DNA from: Geobacteraceae bacterium
Lineage (GTDB): Bacteria > Desulfobacterota > Desulfuromonadia > Geobacterales > Pseudopelobacteraceae
DNA length: 64,000 nucleotides
Assembly: GCA_016720395.1 (NCBI GenBank)
Contig: JADKKR010000003.1
Coordinates: 248,001 to 312,000, forward strand
Reading direction: 5' to 3'
Part shown: positions 55,514-64,000 of the stretch, in pieces
Position numbering within the stretch: position 1 is the first letter of the stretch
Layout of the letters: each line of letters begins with the position of its first letter
Translations under genes and position numbers: made by a program
Notes under the pieces: generated by a model
What the model saw: only the letters and a program-made list of their open reading frames with translations
The model's database searches: none
What the model was told of the DNA's origin: nothing

Positions 55514-56255
55514 ATCTCCCCGTGAGATTGAGAGGATGAAAGTACCGTGCAGGATGGTTGCCGAAATACTTGGTCTTCTTGCAGAACACGTTGAACCAGG
55601 CATATCAACCTTCGAACTTGATGCTATTGCCTACGCAGAAACGCTAAAGCGAAAGGCAAAGGCGGCATTCAAAGGCTACTGTAACTATCCGAGTGCTTTG
55701 TGCTGTTCTCCGAATGACCAGGTAGTTCACGGCATGCCATCGAAGGAGCCCTTGAAGTCCGGTGATATTCTCAGCCTCGACTTCGGTATTCTGTATGATG
55801 ATTTTTACGGCGACGCCGCCATTACCCTGCCGGTAGGCGATGTCTCTGCTGAAACGAAGCGGCTACTTCAGGCAACAGAAGAATCACTCATTGCAGGGAT
55901 TTCACAGGCGATTCCCGGCAACAGGCTTTTTGATGTATCTCATGCAATTCAGTCGCATGTTGAACAGCGCGGCTTCTCAGTTGTACGTGATTTTGTCGGC
56001 CATGGAATCGGAAGGAATCTGCATGAAGATCCTCAGATTCCAAATTACGGTCAGCCTGGAACTGGAATACGTTTAAAACCAGGTATGGTTCTGGCCATTG
56101 AACCAATGATCAACGAAAAATCATTTGCTGTTAAGGTGCTGGAAGATGGATGGACTGTAGTAACCTGTGATGGTGGTCTTTCTGCACATTTCGAACATAC
56201 AGTGGCTGTAACGGAAAACGGACCGGAAATTTTGACACGCATTAACAGAGCGTGA
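55500..56255 (+). CDS. map: Methionine aminopeptidase, type I
   Basis: 251 aa, GTG start inside the end of adk. Metal ligands are in LSLDFGILYDDFYGDAA (two Asp), FVGHGIGRNLHEDPQ (His) and IEPMIN / FEHTVAVTE (two Glu). It removes N-terminal Met from nascent proteins. rpmJ follows after 11 bases; no infA lies between, as it does in many spc operons. Confidence 0.97.
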   Translation: MIILKSPREIERMKVPCRMVAEILGLLAEHVEPGISTFELDAIAYAETLKRKAKAAFKGYCNYPSALCCSPNDQVVHGMPSKEPLKSGDILSLDFGILYDDFYGDAAITLPVGDVSAETKRLLQATEESLIAGISQAIPGNRLFDVSHAIQSHVEQRGFSVVRDFVGHGIGRNLHEDPQIPNYGQPGTGIRLKPGMVLAIEPMINEKSFAVKVLEDGWTVVTCDGGLSAHFEHTVAVTENGPEILTRINRA

Positions 56256-56266
56256 AGGAGAACTAT

Positions 56267-56380
56267 ATGAAAGTACGCGCTTCAGTGAAAAAGATTTGTG
56301 ACAAATGTAAAATTATTAAGCGTAAGGGTGTGGTCCGTGTTATATGCGACATCCCCAAGCATTCGCAACGTCAGGGATGA
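56267..56380 (+). CDS. rpmJ: 50S ribosomal protein L36
   Basis: 37 aa, starting MKVRASVKKICDKCKI. The zinc ligands C-x2-C...C...H are all present (CDKC, C in VICDIP, H in KHSQRQG). Start after GAAGGAGAACTAT. Confidence 0.95.
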   Translation: MKVRASVKKICDKCKIIKRKGVVRVICDIPKHSQRQG

Positions 56381-56402
56381 GTAATTAAAGGAGGATTATC
56401 AA

Positions 56403-56771
56403 TTGGCACGCATTGCAGGCATTGATTTACCCAAAAATAAGCACATCGTGATCGCCCTTACCTACATTTACGGTATTGGCAGATCTACCGCAGAAAACAT
56501 CGTATCATCCGCTAAAATTAATCCTGATACACGTACGGATAAATTGACAGAAGCCGAAGTTTCACGGCTGCGAGATGAAATTGACCGTAACTGCAAGGTT
56601 GAAGGTGACCTGCGCCGTGAAATTTCCATGAGCATCAAGCGGCTTATGGATCTTGGCTGCTATCGTGGTCTCCGTCACAGAAAAGGTCTGCCGTGCAGGG
56701 GACAGCGTACCAAAACAAACGCCAGAACACGTAAGGGCCCAGCTCGGACTGTTGCCGGTAAGAAGAAATAA
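56403..56771 (+). CDS. rpsM: 30S ribosomal protein S13
   Basis: 122 aa, TTG start after AAGGAGGATTATCAA. ARIAGIDLPKNKHIVIALTY and the basic C-terminal tail RGQRTKTNARTRKGP, which reaches P-site tRNA. First gene of the alpha operon order. Confidence 0.97.
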   Translation: MARIAGIDLPKNKHIVIALTYIYGIGRSTAENIVSSAKINPDTRTDKLTEAEVSRLRDEIDRNCKVEGDLRREISMSIKRLMDLGCYRGLRHRKGLPCRGQRTKTNARTRKGPARTVAGKKK

Positions 56772-56798
56772 TTCTATTTAGCTCTGTGGAGAACTCGA

Positions 56799-57194
56799 AT
56801 GGCAAGTCCAGCTAAGAAAGTTGTTCGTAAAAAAAAGGAGCGCAAAAATATAAGCAACGGCGTTGCTCATATTCAAGCGACTTTTAATAATACCATTATC
56901 ACCATTACCGATCCTGTTGGTAATGTCATTGCCTGGTCTACTGCAGGTGCCAAAGGCTTCAAAGGATCGCGTAAAAGCACCCCCTTTGCAGCACAGATCG
57001 CTGCTGAGGACTGTGTTAAAAAGGCACAGGAACATGGCCTTAGAAGCGTTGAAGTCTATGTTAAAGGACCAGGTTCAGGCAGAGAGTCTGCTCTTCGCGC
57101 ACTCCAGGCCGCTGGCCTTAACATAAGTTTTATCAAGGATGTGACACCGATTCCGCATAACGGCTGCCGTCCTCCCAAACGCAGAAGAGTCTGA
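56799..57194 (+). CDS. rpsK: 30S ribosomal protein S11
   Basis: 131 aa platform protein. GVAHIQATFNNTIITITD and the C-terminal ITPIPHNGCRPPKRRRV-type ending (DVTPIPHNGCRPPKRRRV here) are diagnostic. The upstream site is a weak GTGGAGAACTCGA. Confidence 0.98.
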   Translation: MASPAKKVVRKKKERKNISNGVAHIQATFNNTIITITDPVGNVIAWSTAGAKGFKGSRKSTPFAAQIAAEDCVKKAQEHGLRSVEVYVKGPGSGRESALRALQAAGLNISFIKDVTPIPHNGCRPPKRRRV

Positions 57195-57225
57195 TTAAGC
57201 TTTAAACATATCAAGGAGGTTTTCA

Positions 57226-57852
57226 TTGGCTCGTTATACAGGACCTTCGTGCCGCTTGTGCAGAAGAGAAAACATGGAATTATTTCTAAAGGGTGAACGT
57301 TGCTATACCGACAAATGCGGTATCAAACGTCGCAACTACCCTCCCGGCCAACATGGTCAGGGTCGTTCTAAAACATCTGCCTATGGCGTTCAGTTGCGCG
57401 AAAAGCAGAAAGTGCGCCGTATTTACGGTATTCTTGAAAAACAGTTCCGCGGTTATTTTGCCGAGGCGGATCGTATGAAGGGTGTCACAGGTGAGAACCT
57501 GCTGTCTCTTCTAGAGAGAAGACTCGATAATACCGTCTATCGCCTCGGTTTTGCATCATCACGTACAGAGTCTCGTTTACTGGTACGGCATGGCCATTTC
57601 ACGCTCAATGGACGAAAAGTTAATATTCCCTCGATCCAGCTAAAGTCAGGCGATGTCCTTGAATTGCGTGAAAAGAGCAGGAAGATTGTTTCTGTCAATG
57701 ACTCTCTGGAAGCGGTTGTCCGTCGCGGAATCCCGCAGTGGCTCGAACTTGACCGGGACGCGTTCAAGGGAATCCTTAAGGGATTGCCTGCTCGCGAGGA
57801 TATTACCACCCCGATTCAGGAACAATTGATCGTCGAGCTTTACTCTAAGTAA
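57226..57852 (+). CDS. rpsD: 30S ribosomal protein S4
   Basis: 208 aa, TTG start after AAGGAGGTTTTCA. The N-terminus holds a zinc site (CRLC, then two further Cys in ERCYTDKCG), and the S4 domain is VRHGHFTLNGRKVNIPS. An assembly initiator; in E. coli it represses the alpha operon. Confidence 0.97.
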   Translation: MARYTGPSCRLCRRENMELFLKGERCYTDKCGIKRRNYPPGQHGQGRSKTSAYGVQLREKQKVRRIYGILEKQFRGYFAEADRMKGVTGENLLSLLERRLDNTVYRLGFASSRTESRLLVRHGHFTLNGRKVNIPSIQLKSGDVLELREKSRKIVSVNDSLEAVVRRGIPQWLELDRDAFKGILKGLPAREDITTPIQEQLIVELYSK

Positions 57853-57920
57853 TTAGCGGGATCATCAGGTAACCACCCGTAACGTCGACAACCGGACACT
57901 ACTCTCCGGAGGAGGTTGTA

Positions 57921-58943
57921 ATGTATAAAAACTGGCGAGATCTTATCAAGCCCAAGCAGCTTCAGGTAGAAAAAGAATCTCTTTCAGATACATATGGTAA
58001 GTTTTTTGCTGAGCCTTTTGAGCGTGGTTTTGGTACAACACTTGGTAATTCACTTCGAAGAATTCTGCTTTCTTCATTGCAGGGAGCTGCGATAACAGCT
58101 GTCCGAATTAAAGGTGTCCTGCATGAGTTCTCTACAATTCAGGGTGTTACAGAAGACGTTACTGACATCATTCTCAACCTGAAAGGTGTACGCCTTAAGT
58201 TGCACTCTTCGGATTCAGCAACCATTCACATCAAGCACAAGGGTGAAGGACTGGTTTGTGCCGGTGATATTTTAGTCGGCCATAATGTTGAAATTATGAA
58301 CCCTGGACACCACATTGCGACATGTGGCAAGGATGCAAATTTCGAGGTTGAGCTGTCTGTTCGCATGGGTAAAGGGTATGTGACTGCGGACCGTAACCGC
58401 GACGAAAAAGCACCTGTCGGCACAATCCCGATCGATTCGATTTTTACTCCGATCAGGAAGGTTAATTTCACTGTTTCAAATGCTCGTGTCGGGCAGATGA
58501 CAGATTATGATAAACTTACCGTAGAAGTCTGGACAGACGGAAGCGCCAAACCGGAAGATGCTGTTGCGTATGCTGCAAAGATCATGAAAGAGCAGTTGAC
58601 CATCTTTATCAATTTTGATGAGGAGTCAGAGCCTCAGTTGCTTGAGGAGTCTCAGGAAGAAAAAGACAAGGTCAATGAAAACCTCTATCGTACAGTTGAA
58701 GAGCTTGAACTTTCGGTTCGTTCAGCTAATTGCCTCAAGAACGCCGGTATTAAGCTGATCGGCGAACTGGTTTCCAAAACCGAGGCTGAGATGCTGAAAA
58801 CTCAAAACTTCGGCCGCAAGTCTCTTAATGAAATCAAGGATATTTTAAACGACATGGGGCTTACATTTGGTATGAAAATCGATTCGTTCCCGGATCCTGA
58901 ATTCATGCGCCGACTCCGTGGTGAGCAGAAAGAAGAAGAGTAG
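57921..58943 (+). CDS. rpoA: RNA polymerase alpha subunit
   Basis: 340 aa. N-terminal assembly domain (EPFERGFGTTLGNSLRRILL) and C-terminal domain with NCLKNAGIKLIGELVSKTEAE and FGRKSLNEIKDIL for UP-element and activator contact. Start after GGAGGAGGTTGTA. The 68-base gap before it is the longest in the alpha operon. Confidence 0.98.
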   Translation: MYKNWRDLIKPKQLQVEKESLSDTYGKFFAEPFERGFGTTLGNSLRRILLSSLQGAAITAVRIKGVLHEFSTIQGVTEDVTDIILNLKGVRLKLHSSDSATIHIKHKGEGLVCAGDILVGHNVEIMNPGHHIATCGKDANFEVELSVRMGKGYVTADRNRDEKAPVGTIPIDSIFTPIRKVNFTVSNARVGQMTDYDKLTVEVWTDGSAKPEDAVAYAAKIMKEQLTIFINFDEESEPQLLEESQEEKDKVNENLYRTVEELELSVRSANCLKNAGIKLIGELVSKTEAEMLKTQNFGRKSLNEIKDILNDMGLTFGMKIDSFPDPEFMRRLRGEQKEEE

Positions 58944-58982
58944 TTCTGATTAGTTTTATTTGTGTAAGAAAGGATCAGTGTT

Positions 58983-59483
58983 ATGCGCCATGGTAAATCC
59001 GGTAGGAGATTGGGTAGAACCACCAGTCATCGTGAAGCGATGTTCAGGAATCTGGTGACCTCATTTCTGAATCATGAAAAAATCACTACAACAGACGCAA
59101 AGGCAAAAGAGATAAGATCCGTTGCTGAGAAGATGATAACACTCGGCAAACGCGGTGACCTCCATTCCCTGCGCCAGGCAGCCTCTTATATTCGTGAGAA
59201 ATCTGTTGTCACCAAGCTGTTCAGCACGATTGCTCCGCGTTATAAAGACCGCGCTGGTGGATATACACGTATCGTCAAGCTCGGTGTTCGACAGGGCGAT
59301 GCAGCACCTGTTTCGTTAATTGAGCTGGTCGAAGAAGAGATGAAGCCGCAGAAAGTCCGCAAACAACCTGCTGCGAAAGCTGTCGCCGTTAAAAGCGCTG
59401 CCGTAGTTGCCGCACCGGCTGCTGTAGTTGAGCCAGCGGCTGTTACAGAGTCGGCTGAGGTGAGTGAATCAAGCGCGGTTTAA
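58983..59483 (+). CDS. rplQ: 50S ribosomal protein L17 with Ala-rich tail
   Basis: 166 aa. The first 120 residues are a normal L17 (MRHGKSGRRLGRTTSHREAM, RAGGYTRIVKLGVRQGD). The remaining 45 are an Ala/Val/Glu-rich low-complexity tail not found in E. coli L17. Last gene of the alpha operon; a terminator follows. Confidence 0.97.
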   Translation: MRHGKSGRRLGRTTSHREAMFRNLVTSFLNHEKITTTDAKAKEIRSVAEKMITLGKRGDLHSLRQAASYIREKSVVTKLFSTIAPRYKDRAGGYTRIVKLGVRQGDAAPVSLIELVEEEMKPQKVRKQPAAKAVAVKSAAVVAAPAAVVEPAAVTESAEVSESSAV

Positions 59484-59508
59484 TCTGACCGGTTGTTTTT
59501 TTTGAAGA

Positions 59509-59541
59509 AATGGCAAGGGTATATCCTTTGCCATTTTTTTT
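59509..59541 (+). terminator. Intrinsic terminator of the ribosomal super-operon
   Basis: AATGGCAAGG (59509-59518) pairs with CCTTTGCCATT (59525-59535), one T bulged, 6-base loop, followed by a run of T. Confidence 0.85.
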
Positions 59542-59665
59542 GTGCTGTCGGCGAGTTGTTTGAAATCAGTCCGTTGCTGCATTGTTTTATGAAAAATCAC
59601 AATCCTCAGACAATTATTTCTCTACATCTTATCTAAGCCCTGATGCAAAATTGCAACAATCAGAT

Positions 59666-59693
59666 TTGCAACATGAAGTGCATATGCTATGAT
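59666..59693 (+). promoter_or_regulatory. Candidate promoter of the ntrYX-like pair
   Basis: TTGCAA (59666-59671), 16 bases, TATGAT (59688-59693). The ATG at 59702 would fall almost at the transcription start. The spacer 59542-59665 shows no other feature. Confidence 0.45.
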
Positions 59694-59701
59694 TCGTCGC
59701 T

Positions 59702-61918
59702 ATGGATAACAACCTGACATCACATGAACGCAAAAAAAGAGTACGCGAGGGGGTAATAATTTTCCTCGCGTTAGTTCTGATCATATTTCTTACCAGAGCA
59801 GAGATTCGATTGACACAGTTGAGTGCAGATGCGCCCATGGGCAGCAACATTGCTATTTTCGGCGTTATAAATATTGTAATTCTTCTCGTTATATTGCTGG
59901 TATATCTTGTCTCGCGGAATGTCGTTAAGCTGTTCATGGAAAGCCGCACAAATCCCCTGGCAACAAGACTCCGCACTAAGCTGGTTCTTTCCTTTGTTGG
60001 TCTTTCGCTGGTCCCTACCATGCTTCTCTTCTTTGCTGCTGCCGGATTTATAAATAATACTGTTCATAACTGGTTCAACACACAGGTGGAAACATCTTTG
60101 AGTGAGTCGCTGGAAGTAGCACAGACCTATTACAAAAACTCAGCTTCAAACGCCCTGTATTATGGACGTCAGATCAGTGGGTTCATAAAGACACAGAAAC
60201 TCTTGAATCAGGACAATCTGCCTCAGTTGAAGGAGTTGGTACGTCAAAAACAAAAAGAGTACAACCTTGGCGTTGTCGAAGTTTATTCAGCCCAGCGCGA
60301 GGAGTTGGTACAGGCCTCTAATCCCGAGGTACCAAAGGGTGAGTTCACTAATCCTGCATCGGAAGACATCAAGGTGGGATTGGCGGGGAGTGAATTGACC
60401 CGCATCAACCAGGCAGGCAAGGCCGACCTGATCCGAGGCATCGTTCCCGTCTACTCCACCTATAACCAGAAAGATGTCGTGGGTGTTGTGGTTGTCAACT
60501 ACTATGTACCCTATTCTCTGGTTAACAAAATGAAGGAGATCACTGAATCCTACCACGAATTCCGCCAGCTCAAGATTCTCAAGAACCCCATTCGGACAGG
60601 ATATATCATTACCCTGTTCCTGATAACGGTGGTCATCGTTTTCTTTGCGTACTGGATGGGAGTTTACCTCGCAAACAGCATGACTAAGCCGATCCAGGAG
60701 TTGGTGGAAGCAACCCGCGCTGTCGCTGATGGCAATCTTGATGCTCATATTGAAACATTCTCACGGGATGAGATCGGCATGCTGGTTCAGTCCTTCAACC
60801 GGATGACGGACGATCTGCGCTCAAAACAGCATGCTCTTAACGCCTCCAATGAAGAACTCTCACGAATCAACCAGGAGATAGAGCAACGGCGACGCTATAT
60901 GGAGATTGTGCTTCGTAATGTTGCTGCCGGGGTAATATCAGTGGATAGGGACGGGGTCATTACAACCATCAATACCTCCGCCGAAAAACTGCTGCACATA
61001 AATACCGGCTCGGTTATGGGAAAAAACTTCCGTGATATTCTGAAAGAAACCCATCTCGATATTGTAAAGGAAAGTCTGAAAGACCTGGTTATAGCCAAAC
61101 AGGACACGATCAACAGACACATAACGTTGGAAATAAATGGTACGCGCCTGTCTTTGCACCTGCATCTCACCATGCTCAGGGACGAGGGTGGTGATTTCAT
61201 GGGTACCGTTTTGGTGCTGGATGATCTGACACAGGTTATGAAAGCCCAGCGGATGGCTGCCTGGCGAGAAGTCGCCAGGAGGATTGCACATGAGATCAAG
61301 AACCCGCTCACTCCGATCCAGCTTTCTGCCCAGCGTCTGCGCAAACGCTATCTTTCACGTTTTGGTGATGATGAAAAAGTCTTCGATGAATGCACTGAAA
61401 TGATTATCAAATCGGTTGATGAGCTCAAGAACCTTGTCAACGAATTCTCAAATTTTGCACGGATGCCTGCCATCCAGCCGGAACTGAACGACTTGAACGG
61501 GATAATCCGGGAAACACTTACCCTCTATCAGGAGGCTCATCGCGGGGTAACGTTCGTCTTCACCCCGGATAACCAACTGCCGCAGCTTAAGATAGATAGG
61601 GATCAGATCAAACGGGTTGTGATCAACCTGCTGGAAAATGCCGTGGCAGCCATGGAAGAGAAAGGCTGTGTTGAGATTAGCAGCCATTATGATGCTGAGC
61701 TGAAGATGGCTGATTTCCGGGTCGCAGATGACGGCCCGGGAATCCCCCCCGGAGATCGTTCGCGTCTCTTCGAGCCATATTTCTCAACAAAAAAAACGGG
61801 TACCGGGCTTGGTCTGGCAATTGTTAACAGTGTTATCACCGATCATGGCGGTTTTGTAAGGGTCAGGAGTAACGTGCCGCAAGGGGCTTGTTTTGTGGTG
61901 GAACTGCCGGTGGGTTAG
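59702..61918 (+). CDS. NtrY-like membrane sensor histidine kinase
   Basis: 738 aa. Three N-terminal membrane segments (about 15-120), an extracytoplasmic sensor region (about 125-295) and a fourth segment (YIITLFLITVVIVFFAYWMG). Then HAMP (NSMTKPIQELVEATRAVADG), PAS (MEIVLRNVAAGVISVDRDG) and HisKA with phospho-His in VARRIAHEIKNPLTPIQ at about residue 530. The ATPase domain has DDGPGIPPGDRSRLFEPYF and GTGLGLAI. This order is that of NtrY. No ribosome site precedes the ATG. Partner of the regulator at 61973. Confidence 0.92.
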   Translation: MDNNLTSHERKKRVREGVIIFLALVLIIFLTRAEIRLTQLSADAPMGSNIAIFGVINIVILLVILLVYLVSRNVVKLFMESRTNPLATRLRTKLVLSFVGLSLVPTMLLFFAAAGFINNTVHNWFNTQVETSLSESLEVAQTYYKNSASNALYYGRQISGFIKTQKLLNQDNLPQLKELVRQKQKEYNLGVVEVYSAQREELVQASNPEVPKGEFTNPASEDIKVGLAGSELTRINQAGKADLIRGIVPVYSTYNQKDVVGVVVVNYYVPYSLVNKMKEITESYHEFRQLKILKNPIRTGYIITLFLITVVIVFFAYWMGVYLANSMTKPIQELVEATRAVADGNLDAHIETFSRDEIGMLVQSFNRMTDDLRSKQHALNASNEELSRINQEIEQRRRYMEIVLRNVAAGVISVDRDGVITTINTSAEKLLHINTGSVMGKNFRDILKETHLDIVKESLKDLVIAKQDTINRHITLEINGTRLSLHLHLTMLRDEGGDFMGTVLVLDDLTQVMKAQRMAAWREVARRIAHEIKNPLTPIQLSAQRLRKRYLSRFGDDEKVFDECTEMIIKSVDELKNLVNEFSNFARMPAIQPELNDLNGIIRETLTLYQEAHRGVTFVFTPDNQLPQLKIDRDQIKRVVINLLENAVAAMEEKGCVEISSHYDAELKMADFRVADDGPGIPPGDRSRLFEPYFSTKKTGTGLGLAIVNSVITDHGGFVRVRSNVPQGACFVVELPVG

Positions 61919-61972
61919 TGACAGATTTTATTGGATCTCACAATAGATTCAATGGATAGTAAGGGGTGACGT

Positions 61973-63346
61973 GTGTCAAAAACAATACTTGTTGTGGATG
62001 ACGAAAAGGATATCAGAATTTCTCTGACCGGTATCCTCGAGGACGAAGGTTATCAGGTTGTGACTGCAGCCAGCGGTGTCGAGGCTTTGGAAAAACTCCG
62101 CGAAGACCTTCCGGATCTTGTGCTTCTTGATATCTGGATGCCTGGAATGGATGGCCTTCAGGCGTTGGAAAAAATTAAGAGCCTGCTGCCTCACATTACG
62201 GTCATCATGATCTCCGGGCATGGAACCATTGAAACCGCTGTGCGGGCAACAAAGCTGGGAGCCTTCGATTTTATTGAAAAGCCGCTCTCTCTGGATAAGG
62301 TTCTTATAGCGGTGACCAATGCATTGCGGATGAAGGATCTTTATACAGAAAATGAAGAGCTCAAGCGTGTAGCGGGCAATGAACACGAATTGATCGGTGA
62401 TACAGCGGTTATGGCCGCATTGCGCGAGCAGATAATGCGTGTAGCGCCAACGAATGCTTCGGTGCTGGTAAACGGTGCAAATGGAACCGGTAAGGAACTG
62501 GTGGCCCGCTCAATCCATTATTACAGCCAGCGGCATGACAAGTCATTTGTTGCCATTAACTGCGCCGCAATTCCGGAAGAATTGATCGAGAGTGAACTGT
62601 TTGGCTATGAAAAGGGCGCTTTTACCGGAGCGCTTGCCCAGAGAAAGGGTAAATTCGATCTTGCCGATGGTGGAACCCTCTTCCTTGATGAAATTGGTGA
62701 CATGTCTCTCAAGACTCAGGCAAAGGTGTTGCGTATCCTTCAGGAACGATGCTTTGAAAGGGTTGGAGGGACCCGCCTGGTAACGGTCGATGTGAGAATC
62801 ATTGCTGCAACCAACAAGAATCTTGATGAAGAAATCCGTCTGGGACGTTTCCGTGAGGATCTCTACTATCGGTTGAATGTGGTTCCATTCAGGGTGCCGA
62901 CATTACGGGAGCGGGCTGACGATATTCCGATGCTGGTACAGCACTTTATTAATCTGTTTTATCGGAAAGAGGGGCGAGAACCGAAGCAGTTAGTCCCGGA
63001 AGCCCTTTCGGCTCTCCAGCAGTATCACTGGCCCGGTAATGTCAGAGAGTTAAAGAATATCATCGAGAGAATCCTGATCATGACACCCGGCCGCACCATC
63101 ACCTGCAATGATATTCCCGACCTGAGCGGGGGGCATGCAGAGCCTCTGTTGCCGGGCATATCGATTGAGGGAGCTCTGGCTATGTCGACTCTCCGGGAGG
63201 CCCGTGAGGAATTTGAACGTGAATTCCTTGTACAGAAGCTTGTGGAAAACGACTGGAATATCTCGCGTACCGCTGAGATAATCGAGCTGGAGCGAAGCAA
63301 CCTGCATCGCAAGATAAAAAGCTATGGGATTGACGTTCGAAAGTAG
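61973..63346 (+). CDS. NtrX-like sigma-54-dependent response regulator
   Basis: 457 aa, GTG start after AAGGGGTGAC. Receiver with phospho-Asp in LPDLVLLDIWMPGMDG (about residue 53). AAA+ domain with GANGTGKE (in place of the usual GESGTGKE), GAFTGA and GGTLFLDEIGD. Short Fis-type helix-turn-helix ending ELERSNLHRKIKSYGID. It forms a pair with the NtrY-like kinase; the regulon is unknown. Confidence 0.92.
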   Translation: MSKTILVVDDEKDIRISLTGILEDEGYQVVTAASGVEALEKLREDLPDLVLLDIWMPGMDGLQALEKIKSLLPHITVIMISGHGTIETAVRATKLGAFDFIEKPLSLDKVLIAVTNALRMKDLYTENEELKRVAGNEHELIGDTAVMAALREQIMRVAPTNASVLVNGANGTGKELVARSIHYYSQRHDKSFVAINCAAIPEELIESELFGYEKGAFTGALAQRKGKFDLADGGTLFLDEIGDMSLKTQAKVLRILQERCFERVGGTRLVTVDVRIIAATNKNLDEEIRLGRFREDLYYRLNVVPFRVPTLRERADDIPMLVQHFINLFYRKEGREPKQLVPEALSALQQYHWPGNVRELKNIIERILIMTPGRTITCNDIPDLSGGHAEPLLPGISIEGALAMSTLREAREEFEREFLVQKLVENDWNISRTAEIIELERSNLHRKIKSYGIDVRK

Positions 63347-63427
63347 CAGTACCGGAGTGGATGCAAAGGCTGATATCATTGCCTCAAGACGTACGGATGT
63401 TTCTGTCCCGTTTTATCACTGAATAGC

Positions 63428-64000
63428 ATGGAGTTATCTGCCGTTATGAAGAGACCTGCTTCTAAAATCATGATCAGCGCCGTCCTGGCCGGCATCATCA
63501 TCTGCCTGGCGATGATCCTGGTCATCCGCTGGAAACCACAGAAACGACACCCTGATGCCTCCTACATCTCACTTCTGCGTGAAGCGTACGATGCCGTGAA
63601 CACATCGTATGTAGAAAAACCGGACAGTAAAAAACTGGTCCAGAGCATGGTCAACGGGATGATGGCTTCTCTGGACCCGCACAGTGCATATCTGCCGCCT
63701 GAGCCATACAAGGAGATGGAGGTCCAGATGTCGGGGGCCTTCGGAGGCGTGGGTATTGAACTGGGAATGAAGGAGGGGCGTTTGACGGTGATTGCCCCCA
63801 TAGATGATACGCCAGCATTCAGGGCAGGTATCCATGCCAATGACCATATCTGGAAAATTGATGGAACTGCAACCCGGGACATGAACATTACAGCGGCCGT
63901 GAAGCGCATGCGGGGAGAAAAAGGGACACCCGTCACACTGACAATCCTTCGAGGAGACTCTTCCAATCCGCTGATATTCAGCCTGATTCGCGACATCATA
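63428..64000 (+). CDS. C-terminal processing protease (S41), N-terminal part
   Basis: 191 codons visible, cut by the window end. One N-terminal signal or membrane anchor (KIMISAVLAGIIICLAMILVI), the CtpA-type N-terminal helix region (SYVEKPDSKKLVQSMVNGMM, SLDPHSAYL), then a PDZ domain from about residue 95 (GAFGGVGIELGMKEGRLTVI, DTPAFRAGIHANDHI). The Ser-Lys catalytic part lies beyond the window. A second ATG at 63446 is an equally possible start; neither has a good ribosome site. Confidence 0.88.
   Translation, partial: MELSAVMKRPASKIMISAVLAGIIICLAMILVIRWKPQKRHPDASYISLLREAYDAVNTSYVEKPDSKKLVQSMVNGMMASLDPHSAYLPPEPYKEMEVQMSGAFGGVGIELGMKEGRLTVIAPIDDTPAFRAGIHANDHIWKIDGTATRDMNITAAVKRMRGEKGTPVTLTILRGDSSNPLIFSLIRDII

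Overview
The window looks like a chromosome segment from a Geobacter-type bacterium (Desulfuromonadota/Geobacterales). The reasons are the style of the ribosomal and RNA polymerase proteins, a SPOR / MglA-like cassette, NtrY/NtrX-type regulators, sigma-54 activators and a DUF2318/FtsX metal cassette. This placement is an inference from family resemblance, not from a search.

Layout. (1) 1-11,800: mostly plus-strand housekeeping and accessory genes. They are coaX, an EF-G paralogue, a SPOR / unknown / degenerate MglA cassette, a small membrane methyltransferase-like gene, a kinase-BON fusion, a PHP phosphoesterase, nth, a beta-hydroxyacid dehydrogenase, and a thiolase-fold protein lacking both usual cysteines. 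(2) 11,848-24,301: an uninterrupted minus-strand metal-handling block. A His-rich FixH-like protein and a copper/silver-type RND efflux system (cusA with a frameshift, cusB, cusC) lie behind a sigma-54-like promoter with three repeated upstream sites. Upstream are a sigma-54 response regulator and its sensor kinase, then an HMA protein / DUF2318 / FtsX permease / ABC ATPase cassette. Two direct copies of a dispersed repeat bracket the cus and two-component genes. (3) 24,620-25,549: rpoH behind a promoter carrying a CIRCE-like operator. (4) 25,640-39,913: tRNA-Thr-Tyr-Gly-Thr, tuf, rpmG, tRNA-Trp, secE, nusG, rplK-A-J-L, rpoB-C, ending in a strong terminator. This is the same order as the Escherichia coli thrU-tufB / secE-nusG / rplKAJL-rpoBC region. 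(5) 39,914-40,318: a gene-free stretch with two promoters and a compact four-way-junction structure that may be an unannotated RNA. (6) 40,319-59,541: str, S10, spc and alpha operons run together, from rpsL to rplQ, with a second tuf. (7) 59,702-64,000: an NtrY/NtrX-like two-component pair and the start of a C-terminal processing protease.

How the parts work together. Regions 4-6 make ribosomes, elongation factors, the core polymerase and the Sec channel. Region 2 reads as metal sensing (kinase and regulator), export (CusCBA) and periplasmic metal or redox handling (FixH-like, HMA, DUF2318, ABC).

Best candidates for something new: the promoter-driven four-way-junction RNA before rpsL; an insertion of about 130 residues in RpoB just before the rifampicin region; the direct repeats around the cus block together with the broken cusA; and the double-cysteine-less thiolase homologue.
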